The translations under genes and the position numbers were made by a program. A stretch of DNA of 64,000 nucleotides, taken from Pseudomonas sp. 8AS. GTDB taxonomy: Bacteria > Pseudomonadota > Gammaproteobacteria > Pseudomonadales > Pseudomonadaceae. Numbering within the stretch: the stretch's first letter is position 1; each line of letters begins with the position of its first letter. The notes under the pieces are model-generated. The model saw only the letters and a list, made by a program, of their open reading frames with translations, searched no databases and was not told where the DNA came from. This document shows positions 1 to 8,453 of the stretch, one piece after another. The stretch covers positions 3,780,693 to 3,844,692 of the forward strand of contig NZ_LR733406.1 in the NCBI RefSeq assembly GCF_902506505.1, read 5' to 3'.

Positions 1-540
1 CGCGTACCGCTGAGCTTTCGCCAGGGCGAAGTGGATGCGGCGATGACCGACCTGGGCCAGGACCTCAGCCAGGCCGGCGCCCACTACGGCCAACCGGCGG
101 TGATCTACCGGAACGTGTTCATCACCCTGAAAAAGCGCAAGCTGCGCATCCGGCGCCCGCAGGACCTGGCCGGCCTCAGCGTGGTGGCCTTTCCCGGCGC
201 GGCCCAGCGCTACCCGGAGTGGCTGGCGCAGACCCAGCAGGCCGGGCTGTACTTCGAGCAGAACAACCAGGAGCTGCAGGTGCTCGGCCTGAACAAGGCC
301 CGCTACGACGTGGTACTCAGCGACCAGAGCATCTTCCACTACTTCGAGCTGCTGCTCGAACGCACCAGCCTGTTCAAGGCCCAGGCCACCGAGCTGCACC
401 ACTTCGTCGAGGAAGATCCCGAGGACTACCGCCCGCTATTTCGCGACCGGCAGATCCGCGACGACTTCGACGCCGGCCTCGAACAGCTGAAGCGCAGCGG
501 GCGCTACCAGCAGATCTACGACCACTACCTGCAGCAGTAG
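1..540 (+). CDS. periplasmic solute-binding protein, 5' end missing
   Basis: The frame is open from base 1, so the N-terminus, including any signal peptide, lies outside the window; 179 residues are visible. The visible part resembles the second lobe of a family 3 (amino-acid type) extracellular solute-binding protein. It has a segment for membership of the fold around VAFPGAAQRYPEW, then a DVVLSDQSIFHYF stretch like the hinge return, and a C-terminal helix that ends in GRYQQIYDHYL, as is common in this family. Ligand unknown. It converges with the omega-amidase gene 13 bases downstream and no clear terminator separates them. A role in transport or as a sensor-type binding protein is inference. 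Confidence 0.7.
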   Translation, partial: RVPLSFRQGEVDAAMTDLGQDLSQAGAHYGQPAVIYRNVFITLKKRKLRIRRPQDLAGLSVVAFPGAAQRYPEWLAQTQQAGLYFEQNNQELQVLGLNKARYDVVLSDQSIFHYFELLLERTSLFKAQATELHHFVEEDPEDYRPLFRDRQIRDDFDAGLEQLKRSGRYQQIYDHYLQQ

Positions 541-553
541 CGCCCTGCGCCGA

Positions 554-1342
554 TCAGGCTTCGTCCAGGCTGAACGGATCGGCATCCAGGTGCGCCGGGA
601 AGCGCTGCCTATAGGCGGCCAGGCTGGCCGCACTGAGGCGGGTGCGGAACACCCCGCCGGCCTCCCCCGGCACCAGCAGGGCGTCGCCCTGGAAGTCCAG
701 CACCTGGCTGTCGCCACTGTAGGGGTGGCCGTTGCCGTCGCTGCCGATGCGGTTGACCGCGGCCACGTAGCACAGGTTCTCGATGGCCCGTGCCGGCAGC
801 AGGCGGTTCCAGTGCTGGCGCCGCGCGGCCGGCCAGTTGGCGGTGTACAGCAGCAGGTCGGTGCCGCCGGGATCGCGGCTCCACACCGGGAAGCGCAGGT
901 CGTAGCAGATCAGCGGGCGCACCCGCCAGCCGTTCAACTCCAGCACCACCTGCTGCTCGCCGGCGGCGTAGTGCTTGTGCTCGCCGGCCATACGGAACAG
1001 GTGGCGCTTGTCGTAATGGGCCAGCGTGCCGTCCGGGCGCGCCCACAGCAGGCGGTTGCGGTAGCTGCCATCGGCGGCCTGGATGATCAGGCTGCCGCAG
1101 ATCACCGAGCCGATGCGCTCGGCCTGCTCCAGCAGCCAGGCGCTGGTCGGCCCGTCCTCCGCCTCGGCCAGCGCCGAGGAGTGCATGGAGAAACCGGTGC
1201 TGAACATTTCCGGCAGGATCACCAGGTCGGCGGCGCGTGCCTCGACCAGCAGCTCGGCAAAGTGCGCGCGGTTGGCCGCCGGGTCCTGCCAGGCCAGTTC
1301 GGTCTGGATCAGCGCCACGTCGAGATCGGGCTTATGGCTCAT
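554..1342 (-). CDS. carbon-nitrogen hydrolase, omega-amidase (YafV/Nit2 type)
   Basis: A 262-residue nitrilase-superfamily protein. The catalytic Glu-Lys-Cys triad is visible at about E45 (LPEMFSTGF), K112 (HYDKRHLF) and C146 (LICYDLRFP). Omega-amidases hydrolyse alpha-ketoglutaramate or alpha-ketosuccinamate, the products of glutamine or asparagine transaminases. The aminotransferase gene 36 bases upstream on the same strand is of the methionine/glutamine transaminase type. The pair therefore probably works in methionine salvage: the transaminase re-aminates ketomethiobutyrate with glutamine and this enzyme removes the amide product. Cytoplasmic; no signal peptide. The start ATG gives the MSHKPDLDVALIQ N-terminus usual for the family. 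Confidence 0.88.
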   Translation of the reverse strand: MSHKPDLDVALIQTELAWQDPAANRAHFAELLVEARAADLVILPEMFSTGFSMHSSALAEAEDGPTSAWLLEQAERIGSVICGSLIIQAADGSYRNRLLWARPDGTLAHYDKRHLFRMAGEHKHYAAGEQQVVLELNGWRVRPLICYDLRFPVWSRDPGGTDLLLYTANWPAARRQHWNRLLPARAIENLCYVAAVNRIGSDGNGHPYSGDSQVLDFQGDALLVPGEAGGVFRTRLSAASLAAYRQRFPAHLDADPFSLDEA

Positions 1343-1378
1343 CGCAATTCCTCAAAGCGTTGAAGACACCCTGCCAGG

Positions 1379-2527
1379 TTACACCGCGCAGAGTTTGTCG
1401 GCGGCCTGGCGCAGGGTGTCCTCGCGTTTGGCGAAACAGAAGCGCACCAGGCGCAGGTCGGCCGGCGGCTGCTGGTAGAACACCGAGACCGGGATGGCCG
1501 CCACCCCGTGCTCGCGGGTCAGCCATTCGGCCATGGCCACATCGTCCAGCTCCGGGCGGATCGCCGAGTAGTCGGCCAGCTGGAAATAGGTGCCGGCTGT
1601 GCGCGTGAAGGCGAAGCGCGAGCCGCCCAGCAGGTCGCAGAACAGGTCGCGCTTGGCCTGGTAGAAGGCCGGCAGCTCGCTGACATGCTCCGGGTGTTCG
1701 GTCATGAAGTCGGCCAGCGCCCACTGCAGCGGGGTCACCCCGCAGAAGCTGACGTACTGGTGCACCTTGCGCAGCTCGGCGGATAGCGCCGGCGGCGCCA
1801 CCACATAGCCGGTCTTCCAGCCGGTGACGTGGTAGGTCTTGCCGAAGGAGCTGACCACCAAGGCACGCTGGTACAGCTCCTCGTGGGCCAGCACGCTGGC
1901 ATGCGGCACACCGTCGAACACCAGGTGCTCGTAGACCTCGTCACTCAGCAGGTAGATGTCGCGGCCACGGATCAGCGCGGCCAGGCGGTCCAGGTCCGCC
2001 GCACCAATCAGGGCGCCGCTGGGGTTGTGCGGGCTGTTGAGGATGATCAGGCGGGTACGCGGGCTCAGTGCATCCTGCAGGCGCTGCCAGTCGATGGCGA
2101 AGTCCGGCAGGGCCAGCGGCACGTGCACGCAGCGCCCGCCGGCCAGCGCCACGGAAGGCTCGTAGCTGTCGTAGCAGGGATCGAAGACGATCACCTCGTC
2201 GCCTGGATGGATCAGCGCCTGGACCGCGCAGAAGATCGCCTGGGTGGCGCCCGGGGTGATGGTCACCTCGCTATCGGCGCTGACCGTGCGCCCATAGCAG
2301 CGGGCGATCTTCGCCGCCACCTGCTCGCGCAGGGCCGGCAGGCCGGTCATCGGCGCGTACTGATTGTGCCCGGCGGCGACATGCCGGCCGACCGCCTCAC
2401 GCAGGGCCTGCGGCCCGTCGAAATCGGGGAAGCCCTGGGACAGGTTGAGCGCGCCGCTTTCCACGGCGAGCTGGGACATGCGGGTGAAGATGGTGGTGCC
2501 GACTTGCGGCAACTTGCTGGTGAGCAT
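1379..2527 (-). CDS. PLP-dependent aminotransferase, methionine aminotransferase type (YbdL-like)
   Basis: A fold-type I class I/II aminotransferase of 382 residues. The PLP lysine is about K230 in SSFGKTYHVTGWK. The usual partners are visible as N168 in NSPHNPSG and D196 in LSDEVYE. I chose the ATG at 2527 (MLTSKLPQVG) over an upstream in-frame codon at 2572 because family members begin just before this motif and the extension is Arg/Pro-rich and unlike them. It sits directly upstream of the omega-amidase gene in the same direction, a pairing that fits ketoacid amination with glutamine as donor. Substrate is inferred from the family and its neighbour. Confidence 0.87.
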   Translation of the reverse strand: MLTSKLPQVGTTIFTRMSQLAVESGALNLSQGFPDFDGPQALREAVGRHVAAGHNQYAPMTGLPALREQVAAKIARCYGRTVSADSEVTITPGATQAIFCAVQALIHPGDEVIVFDPCYDSYEPSVALAGGRCVHVPLALPDFAIDWQRLQDALSPRTRLIILNSPHNPSGALIGAADLDRLAALIRGRDIYLLSDEVYEHLVFDGVPHASVLAHEELYQRALVVSSFGKTYHVTGWKTGYVVAPPALSAELRKVHQYVSFCGVTPLQWALADFMTEHPEHVSELPAFYQAKRDLFCDLLGGSRFAFTRTAGTYFQLADYSAIRPELDDVAMAEWLTREHGVAAIPVSVFYQQPPADLRLVRFCFAKREDTLRQAADKLCAV

Positions 2528-2603
2528 CAGGCCTTTTCCTGCTGACGGGCGCGAGCGGCGAGGATAGCCCATGGCCAGGGCCGGATGCAGCAGCCGCGCT
2601 TAT

Positions 2604-2640
2604 GAAAAAGGCGCAGAAGCTTATGCCTTCTGCGCCTTTT
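2604..2640 (-). terminator. rho-independent terminator after der
   Basis: A perfect 10-bp stem (GGCGCAGAAG with CTTCTGCGCC) closes a 7-base loop. It is flanked by A5 on the left and T4 on the right, so on the minus strand the hairpin ends in five T residues. It lies 33 bases past the der stop codon and before the aminotransferase start, so it separates the two transcripts. Confidence 0.88.
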
Positions 2641-2672
2641 CGGACCGCGACAGCCAGAGGCTGCTGCAACGC

Positions 2673-4136
2673 TTACTTCTTGTCGCGACGCTTCTTCTCG
2701 GCCTTCTTGTGGTGGCTCATCAGGCGGCGCTTCTTGTTCACCTGGCGGTCGGTGAGGGTGTTCTTCTTGCCCTCGTAGGGGTTCTCGCCGCCCTTGTACT
2801 CGATGCGGATCGGCGTGCCGACCAGCTTGAGCACCCGCCGGTAGGTGTTTTCCAGGTAGCGGGTGTAGGACTTCGGCACCGCCTCGACCTGATTGCCGTG
2901 GATCACGATCAGCGGCGGGTTGGCGCCACCGAGGTGGGCATAGCGCAGCTTGATGCGCCGGCCGCTGACCATCGGCGGCTGGTGTTCCTGCACCGCATCC
3001 TCGAGGATCTGGGTCAGGCGGTTGGTCGGCCAGCGGGTGATCGCCGACTTGAACGAGGCCTGCACCGACTTGTACAGGTTGCCCACGCCGGTGCCGTGCA
3101 GGGCGGAGATGAAGTGGATGTCGGCGAAGTCGACGAAGAACAGCCGGCGCTCCAGCTCGGTCTTCACGTAGTCGCGCTCGCCCGGCTCCATGCCGTCCCA
3201 CTTGTTCAGCGCGATGACCAGCGCACGACCGGCCTCCAGGGCGAAGCCGAGCAGGTTGAGGTCGTGGTCGACCACGCCTTCGCGGGCATCCATGACGAAG
3301 ATCACCACGTTGGCGTCCTTGATCGCCTGCAACGTCTTCACCACCGAGAACTTTTCCACTTCCTCGTGGATCTTGCCGCGCTTGCGCACCCCGGCGGTGT
3401 CGATCAGGGTGTACTTCTCGTCGTTGCGCTCGAACGGGATGTAGATGCTGTCGCGGGTGGTGCCGGGCTGGTCATAGACCACCACGCGCTCCTCGCCGAG
3501 CATGCGGTTGACCAGGGTCGACTTGCCGACGTTGGGCCGGCCGATGATGGCAATCTTGATCCCATCCTTCTCGCTCGGGCCGGGAATGCGCGTGGCTTCC
3601 TCGCCTTCGGCCACCTCTTCGTCGGTGGCGCCGTCATCCTCGTCACGGGGGAACTCGCCGAGCGCCGCTTCCAGCAACTGGGTGATGCCGCGGCCATGGG
3701 CGCCGGCGATCGGCAGGGCCTCGCCCATGCCCATCGGGGCGAATTCGGCGCGGGCGATGTCCGGATCGATGTTGTCGATCTTGTTTACCACCAGGTAGCT
3801 GCGCTTGTTGCGCTTGCGCAGGTGCTCGCCAATCATCTGGTCGCTGGCGGTCAGGCCGGCGCGGGCGTCGACCAGGAACAGCACCACGTCGGCTTCCTCG
3901 ATGGCCAGCAGCGACTGCTCGGCCATCTTCTCGTCGATGCCCTCCTCGTCACCGGTGATGCCGCCGGTGTCGACCAGGATATAGCTGCGCCCTTCCCACT
4001 TGGCCTCGCCATACTGACGGTCGCGGGTCAGGCCCGACAGGTCGCCGACGATGGCATCGCGGGTGCGGGTCAGGCGGTTGAACAGGGTCGACTTGCCCAC
4101 GTTGGGGCGGCCCACCAGGGCGATTACCGGAACCAT
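2673..4136 (-). CDS. der: ribosome biogenesis GTPase Der (EngA)
   Basis: A 487-residue protein with the tandem G-domain layout unique to Der. The first P-loop is GRPNVGKSTLFNR near residue 8 and the second is GRPNVGKSTLVNR near residue 200, each followed by DTGG/DTAG and NKxD motifs (NKID, NKWD). A KH-like C-terminal domain follows, ending in a very basic Lys/Arg tail. Der is an essential GTPase needed for maturation of the 50S subunit. An acidic linker (DEDDGATDEE) joins the two G domains. It is the last gene of the pilF-rodZ-ispG-hisS-yfgM-bamB-der run, although a hairpin lies between bamB and der. Confidence 0.97.
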   Translation of the reverse strand: MVPVIALVGRPNVGKSTLFNRLTRTRDAIVGDLSGLTRDRQYGEAKWEGRSYILVDTGGITGDEEGIDEKMAEQSLLAIEEADVVLFLVDARAGLTASDQMIGEHLRKRNKRSYLVVNKIDNIDPDIARAEFAPMGMGEALPIAGAHGRGITQLLEAALGEFPRDEDDGATDEEVAEGEEATRIPGPSEKDGIKIAIIGRPNVGKSTLVNRMLGEERVVVYDQPGTTRDSIYIPFERNDEKYTLIDTAGVRKRGKIHEEVEKFSVVKTLQAIKDANVVIFVMDAREGVVDHDLNLLGFALEAGRALVIALNKWDGMEPGERDYVKTELERRLFFVDFADIHFISALHGTGVGNLYKSVQASFKSAITRWPTNRLTQILEDAVQEHQPPMVSGRRIKLRYAHLGGANPPLIVIHGNQVEAVPKSYTRYLENTYRRVLKLVGTPIRIEYKGGENPYEGKKNTLTDRQVNKKRRLMSHHKKAEKKRRDKK

Positions 4137-4162
4137 TGGGCTCCTCCACAGCTAAATCCAGA

Positions 4163-4198
4163 AAACACAAAGGCCGCTGCCGTAGGACGGCAGCGGCC
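4163..4198 (-). terminator. terminator or attenuator between bamB and der
   Basis: A perfect 12-bp stem (GGCCGCTGCCGT with ACGGCAGCGGCC) with an AGG loop occupies 4172-4198. On the minus strand it is followed by TTTGTGTTTTC. It lies 17 bases after the bamB stop and 36 bases before the der start, so it could reduce readthrough into der. The T tract is interrupted, so termination may be partial. Confidence 0.7.
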
Positions 4199-4215
4199 GG
4201 ACATTGCAAAACAGC

Positions 4216-5355
4216 TTAGCGGATGGTCAGCGCGACCAGCTTACCGCTGTTGCCGTAGGCGTAGATCCAGTCACCCACCACCAGCGGACGGGCGCGCAGA
4301 CCGTCACCGTCAATCTTCTTGCGGCCGACGAAGTGGCCATCCACCTGGCTCAGCAGGTGCAGGTAGCCTTCCAGATCGCCGACTGCGACGTAGCTGGAAA
4401 ACACTTCCGGCGCGGACAGCTGGCGACGGGCCAGGGCATCGTTGCTCCACAGTGCCGAGGTGGAGCGCTCGTCGATACTCTCGACGCTGCCGCCGGCCTG
4501 GCTGACATAGACGTTGCCGAAGCCCTGGGCCAGGCCCACGTAGCTGGACGCTTCACGCTGCCACAGCTGGCGCCCGCTTTCGATGTCGATACCGGCCACC
4601 TTGCCCTGGTAGGTCACCACATACAGGGTGCCACCGGAGAGCAACAGGCTGCCGTCGATGTCGACCACGCGCTCCAGCTCGGAACGGCCTTGGGGTACGG
4701 CCACGCGCTGCTCCCACACCGGAATGCCGCGCTGGATATCCAGGGCGATCACCTTGCCGGTGGACAGGCCGGCGATGGCCAGGCGGTTGGTCACCACCGG
4801 GCTGCTGGTGCCGCGCAGGGTCAGCACGGCCGGGCTGTTCTCGAAGATCCAGCGTTGTTCGCCGGTGCTGGCATCCAGGCCGATCAGACGGTCGTCCTGG
4901 GTCTGCACCACCACCACGTCGCCATTGGTGGCCGGAGCGGACAGCACTTCGCTGGTCACGCGGGCACGCCAGCGCTCCTCACCGGAGCTGGCGTCGAGGG
5001 CAATCACTTCGCCTTTCAGGGTGCCGACCAGCACCAGGCCGTAGCCGGCACCGACGCCGCCGGATACCGGCAGCTCCAGATCGACTTTCCAGAACACGTC
5101 GCCATTCAGGCGGTCGAGGGCCATCACCAGGCCTTCGGCATCGGCGGCGAACAGGCGTTCGCCATCCACGGCCGGAGTCAGCAGGTTGTACAGCTCACCC
5201 TGGCCATCACCGATGGAGCGGCTCCACTGGCTCTGCAGTTCGACTTCTTCCTGGAACTCAGGGAGTTCGGCAGGCGGCAGTTCCTTCTTGCTGTTGCTGC
5301 TGCAACCCACGGCCAGAACGGCCAGGGCCAGCACGGCGGCATTCTTCCAGCGCAT
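4216..5355 (-). CDS. bamB: outer membrane protein assembly factor BamB
   Basis: The lipoprotein subunit of the BAM complex, an eight-bladed PQQ-like beta-propeller that helps insert beta-barrel proteins into the outer membrane. The signal peptide ends in a lipobox (LAVGC) whose Cys is residue 18 from the chosen start. Blade repeats such as ALDRLNGDVFWK, ALDASSGEERW and GLDASTGEQRW are evenly spaced through the protein. Two in-frame starts exist. The outer one (5367) would leave no room for a ribosome site because the AAAGGGG run abuts it, so I prefer 5355, giving 379 residues. It follows the yfgM stop by 4 bases and is probably cotranscribed with it. Confidence 0.95.
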   Translation of the reverse strand: MRWKNAAVLALAVLAVGCSSNSKKELPPAELPEFQEEVELQSQWSRSIGDGQGELYNLLTPAVDGERLFAADAEGLVMALDRLNGDVFWKVDLELPVSGGVGAGYGLVLVGTLKGEVIALDASSGEERWRARVTSEVLSAPATNGDVVVVQTQDDRLIGLDASTGEQRWIFENSPAVLTLRGTSSPVVTNRLAIAGLSTGKVIALDIQRGIPVWEQRVAVPQGRSELERVVDIDGSLLLSGGTLYVVTYQGKVAGIDIESGRQLWQREASSYVGLAQGFGNVYVSQAGGSVESIDERSTSALWSNDALARRQLSAPEVFSSYVAVGDLEGYLHLLSQVDGHFVGRKKIDGDGLRARPLVVGDWIYAYGNSGKLVALTIR

Positions 5356-5359
5356 CACG

Positions 5360-5995
5360 TCACGCATCCCCTTTCGCCAGGTCGTCGAGTTTCATTTGCA
5401 GGCCACCCACGGCGGCGTCGTCGGCCAGAGCAGCCTTGGCTTTCAGGTAGGCCGCATGGGCATCGTCAGCCCGGCCGAGCTGCACCAGCAGGTCGCCCTT
5501 GAGTTCTTCACGACTGGCCTGCCAGACCTTGGCGGCTTCGCCTTCGAGCAGCTTGAGCGCGTCTTCGGCCTTGCCCTGGGCAGCCAGGACACGGGCCAGG
5601 CGCTGACGGGCCAGCTCGGCCACGGTGGCATCGACCGGTTTGTCGCTCAGCGCCTTGAGTTCGGCGGCGGCATCATCCAGCTTGCCGGCTTCCACGGCGA
5701 CCTTGGCCACGAACAGCGCGGCGTACTGGGCATAGTGAGTGCCGGCGTGCTCGCTCTTCAGCTTGCCCGCCAGCTCGGCAACCTTGCCGGCATCCGGAGT
5801 GCCGCTGCCGGTCAGACTGGTCTCCAGCAGTTGCTGGTAGATCAGCGAGGCGCTTTGCGCCTGCTTGGCCTGGTAGCTCTGCCAGGCGTTCCAGCCGAAT
5901 ACCAGCGCCAGCGCCAGCGCGCCGCCCGTCAGCAGGGGTTTGCCATTGCGCTGCCACCAGTCCTTGATCTGCGCAATCTGTTCTTCTTCGGTCAT
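5360..5995 (-). CDS. yfgM: YfgM family TPR protein, SecYEG-associated
   Basis: A 211-residue protein with a short cytoplasmic N-terminus (MTEEEQIAQIKDWWQRNGK), one transmembrane segment (about residues 21-40) and a periplasmic region of TPR-like helices rich in Ala and Lys. In E. coli YfgM binds the Sec translocon and the chaperone PpiD and assists periplasmic folding. The ATG at 5995 begins the conserved MTEEEQI motif; an upstream in-frame codon at 6049 would add an 18-residue unrelated leader. It lies between hisS and bamB, its standard position in gammaproteobacteria. Confidence 0.9.
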   Translation of the reverse strand: MTEEEQIAQIKDWWQRNGKPLLTGGALALALVFGWNAWQSYQAKQAQSASLIYQQLLETSLTGSGTPDAGKVAELAGKLKSEHAGTHYAQYAALFVAKVAVEAGKLDDAAAELKALSDKPVDATVAELARQRLARVLAAQGKAEDALKLLEGEAAKVWQASREELKGDLLVQLGRADDAHAAYLKAKAALADDAAVGGLQMKLDDLAKGDA

Positions 5996-6030
5996 GCTCA
6001 CCCCGGTTACTCCTTGATTCTTTGAAGGCT

Positions 6031-7320
6031 TCAGGCCTGCGCCAGACAAGCGGCCAGATGTTCCGGCAACGCATCCCAGCTCACGCTTTGTTGTTCGCTG
6101 TCATCGCGCAAAGGTTTGCAACCTACCACGCGGTTGGCCAGTTCGTCCTCACCCAGAATCAGGGCGAAGCGGGCGCCGCTCTTGTCGGCCTTCTTGAACT
6201 GGCTCTTGAAGCTGCCGGCACCGGCGTTGACCACCAGGCGCAGGCCCGGCAAGGCGTCACGCAGACGCTCGGCCAGGGCCAGGGCGGCCAGTTCGGCCGG
6301 TTCGCCGAAGGCACACAGGTAAAGATCCGCCGGGCTGTGCAGATGCGCAGGCACCAGGCCGAGGGTCTCCAGCAGCAGCACCAGGCGCTCGACACCCATG
6401 GCGAAGCCGACACCCGGAGTCGGCTTGCCGCCGAACTGGCTGATCAGACCGTCGTAGCGACCACCGGCACAGACGGTGCCCTGCGAGCCCAGCTTGTCGG
6501 TGACCCACTCGAATACGGTGCGGCCGTAGTAATCCAGGCCACGCACCAGCTTCGGGTTGATCTGGTAACGGATACCGACCGCATCCAGGCGCGCCTTGAG
6601 CCCCTCGAAGTGCACGCGCGACTCCTCGTCGAGGTAGTCGTGCAGGGTCGGCGCATCGGCGAGCAGCGCCTGGGTCTGGGCGTTCTTGCTGTCGAGAATG
6701 CGCAGCGGGTTGGTGGTCAGGCGGCGCTGGCTATCCTCGTCGAGTTGCTCGAAGCGCTCCTTGAGGTAGGCCACCAGGGCGTCGCGGTACACCGCACGGG
6801 CCTCGCTGGAACCCAGACTGTTGAGCTGCAGGGTGACCGAGTCGGCCAGCCCCAGCTGCTGCCACAGGCGCGCAGTGAGCACGATCAGCTCGGCATCGAT
6901 ATCCGGCCCGGGCAGGTTGAACACTTCCACGCCGACCTGGTGGAACTGGCGATAGCGGCCCTTCTGCGGTTTCTCGTAGCGGTACATCGGCCCGGCGTAC
7001 CACAGCTTCTGTACCTGGCCGCCGCCGGTCAGGCCGTGCTCCAGCACTGCCCGCACGCAACCGGCGGTGCCTTCCGGACGCAGGGTCAGGGATTCTTCGT
7101 TGCGGTCGAGGAAGGTGTACATCTCCTTGTCGACCACATCGGTGCCTTCGCCGATGCCGCGGGCGAACAGCTCGGTGAACTCGAGCACCGGCAGGCGGAT
7201 TTCCTTGTAGCCGTAGCCATCCAGCAATCCCGCCAGGGTGTTTTCCAGGTAGCGCCAGGTCGGCGTCTGCTCCGGCAGGATGTCGTTCATGCCACGAATG
7301 GCTTGCAGGGTCTTGCTCAC
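6031..7320 (-). CDS. hisS: histidyl-tRNA synthetase
   Basis: A 429-residue class II aminoacyl-tRNA synthetase that charges tRNA-His. Motif 2 is visible as MYRYEKPQKGRYRQFHQVGVEVF (about residues 113-135), the histidine-specific motif as LVRGLDYYGRTVFEW, and motif 3 as GVGFAMGVERLV. A C-terminal anticodon-binding domain occupies the last 100 residues. Length and order fit the bacterial enzyme. It lies 18 bases downstream of ispG, consistent with one transcript. Confidence 0.97.
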   Translation of the reverse strand: MSKTLQAIRGMNDILPEQTPTWRYLENTLAGLLDGYGYKEIRLPVLEFTELFARGIGEGTDVVDKEMYTFLDRNEESLTLRPEGTAGCVRAVLEHGLTGGGQVQKLWYAGPMYRYEKPQKGRYRQFHQVGVEVFNLPGPDIDAELIVLTARLWQQLGLADSVTLQLNSLGSSEARAVYRDALVAYLKERFEQLDEDSQRRLTTNPLRILDSKNAQTQALLADAPTLHDYLDEESRVHFEGLKARLDAVGIRYQINPKLVRGLDYYGRTVFEWVTDKLGSQGTVCAGGRYDGLISQFGGKPTPGVGFAMGVERLVLLLETLGLVPAHLHSPADLYLCAFGEPAELAALALAERLRDALPGLRLVVNAGAGSFKSQFKKADKSGARFALILGEDELANRVVGCKPLRDDSEQQSVSWDALPEHLAACLAQA

Positions 7321-7338
7321 GGGGTGTCCTTAAACGAT

Positions 7339-8451
7339 TCAGCCGCGGGCGATAACGGCCGCGTCGGCCTCGACCTTCTCGGCCGCTTTCTGGCGGATCA
7401 GCTTTTCCAGCTGGTCCACCAGGTTTTCATTGGTCAGCTTGTGCGCCGGCTTGCCGTCGATATAGATCAGGTTGTTCGGCGTCCCGCCGGTCAGGCCGAT
7501 ATGCGCTTCCTTGGCTTCGCCGGGACCATTGACCACGCAGCCGATCACCGCCACGTCCAGCGGTACCAGCAGGTCTTCGACACGGCTTTCCAGCTCGTTC
7601 ATGGTCTTGACCACATCGAAGTTCTGCCGCGAGCAGCTCGGGCAGGCGATGAAGTTGATGCCACGCGAACGCAGGCGCAGGGACTTGAGGATGTCGTAAC
7701 CGACCTTGATCTCTTCCACCGGATCGGCGGCCAGGGAGATGCGGATGGTGTCGCCGATGCCGTCCATCAGCAGCATGCCCAGGCCCACCGCCGACTTCAC
7801 GGTACCGGAGCGCAGGCCGCCGGCCTCGGTGATGCCCAGGTGCAGCGGCTGTTCGATCTGCTTGGCCAGCAGGCGGTAGGCCTCGACGGCCATGAACACG
7901 TCGGAAGCCTTCACACTGACCTTGAAGTCGGGGAAGTTCAGGCGGTCCAAATGCTCGACATGGCGCAGCGCCGACTCGACCAGCGCCTCCGGAGTCGGTT
8001 CGCCGTATTTCTTCTGCAGGTCCTTTTCCAGCGAGCCGGCATTGACCCCGATGCGGATCGGGATGCCCTTGTCGCGGGCGGCCTCGACCACCGCGCGCAC
8101 GCGGTCCTCGCGGCCGATATTGCCGGGATTGATGCGCAGGCAGTCGACACCCAGCTCGGCCACGCGCAGGGCGATCTGGTAGTCGAAGTGGATGTCGGCC
8201 ACCAGCGGTACATGCACCTGCTGCTTGATCTTGCCGAAGGCCTCGGCGGCCTGCATGTCGGGTACGGAGACGCGGACGATGTCGGCGCCGGCTTCTTCCA
8301 GGCGGAGGATCTGGCCGACGGTGGCGGCCACGTCGCAGGTATCGGTGTTGGTCATGCTCTGCACCGAGATCGGCGCATCGCCACCCACCGGTACTGAGCC
8401 GACCCAGATCTTGCGGGACAGACGACGTTTGATCGGAGATTCGCAATGCAT
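7339..8451 (-). CDS. ispG: 4-hydroxy-3-methylbut-2-enyl diphosphate synthase
   Basis: A 370-residue IspG (GcpE), the [4Fe-4S] enzyme that converts MEcPP to HMBPP in the MEP isoprenoid pathway. The N-terminal TIM barrel is followed by the cluster-binding region: two Cys in ACPSCSRQNFD and the third in VIGCVVNGPGE. It lies 2 bases downstream of the rodZ-like gene. The conserved rodZ-ispG-hisS order is seen in many gammaproteobacteria. Its cluster requirement may tie it to the nearby isc operon functionally, though nothing in the sequence shows shared control. Confidence 0.97.
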   Translation of the reverse strand: MHCESPIKRRLSRKIWVGSVPVGGDAPISVQSMTNTDTCDVAATVGQILRLEEAGADIVRVSVPDMQAAEAFGKIKQQVHVPLVADIHFDYQIALRVAELGVDCLRINPGNIGREDRVRAVVEAARDKGIPIRIGVNAGSLEKDLQKKYGEPTPEALVESALRHVEHLDRLNFPDFKVSVKASDVFMAVEAYRLLAKQIEQPLHLGITEAGGLRSGTVKSAVGLGMLLMDGIGDTIRISLAADPVEEIKVGYDILKSLRLRSRGINFIACPSCSRQNFDVVKTMNELESRVEDLLVPLDVAVIGCVVNGPGEAKEAHIGLTGGTPNNLIYIDGKPAHKLTNENLVDQLEKLIRQKAAEKVEADAAVIARG

Positions 8452-8453
8452 GT

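Noticed and set aside
2527..2672. A possible riboswitch before the aminotransferase
   Set aside because: The only structure here is the der terminator; no conserved SAM or other aptamer core could be recognised.
6022..8397. A 791-codon open frame on the plus strand
   Set aside because: It spans hisS and ispG on the other strand and has shadow composition only.
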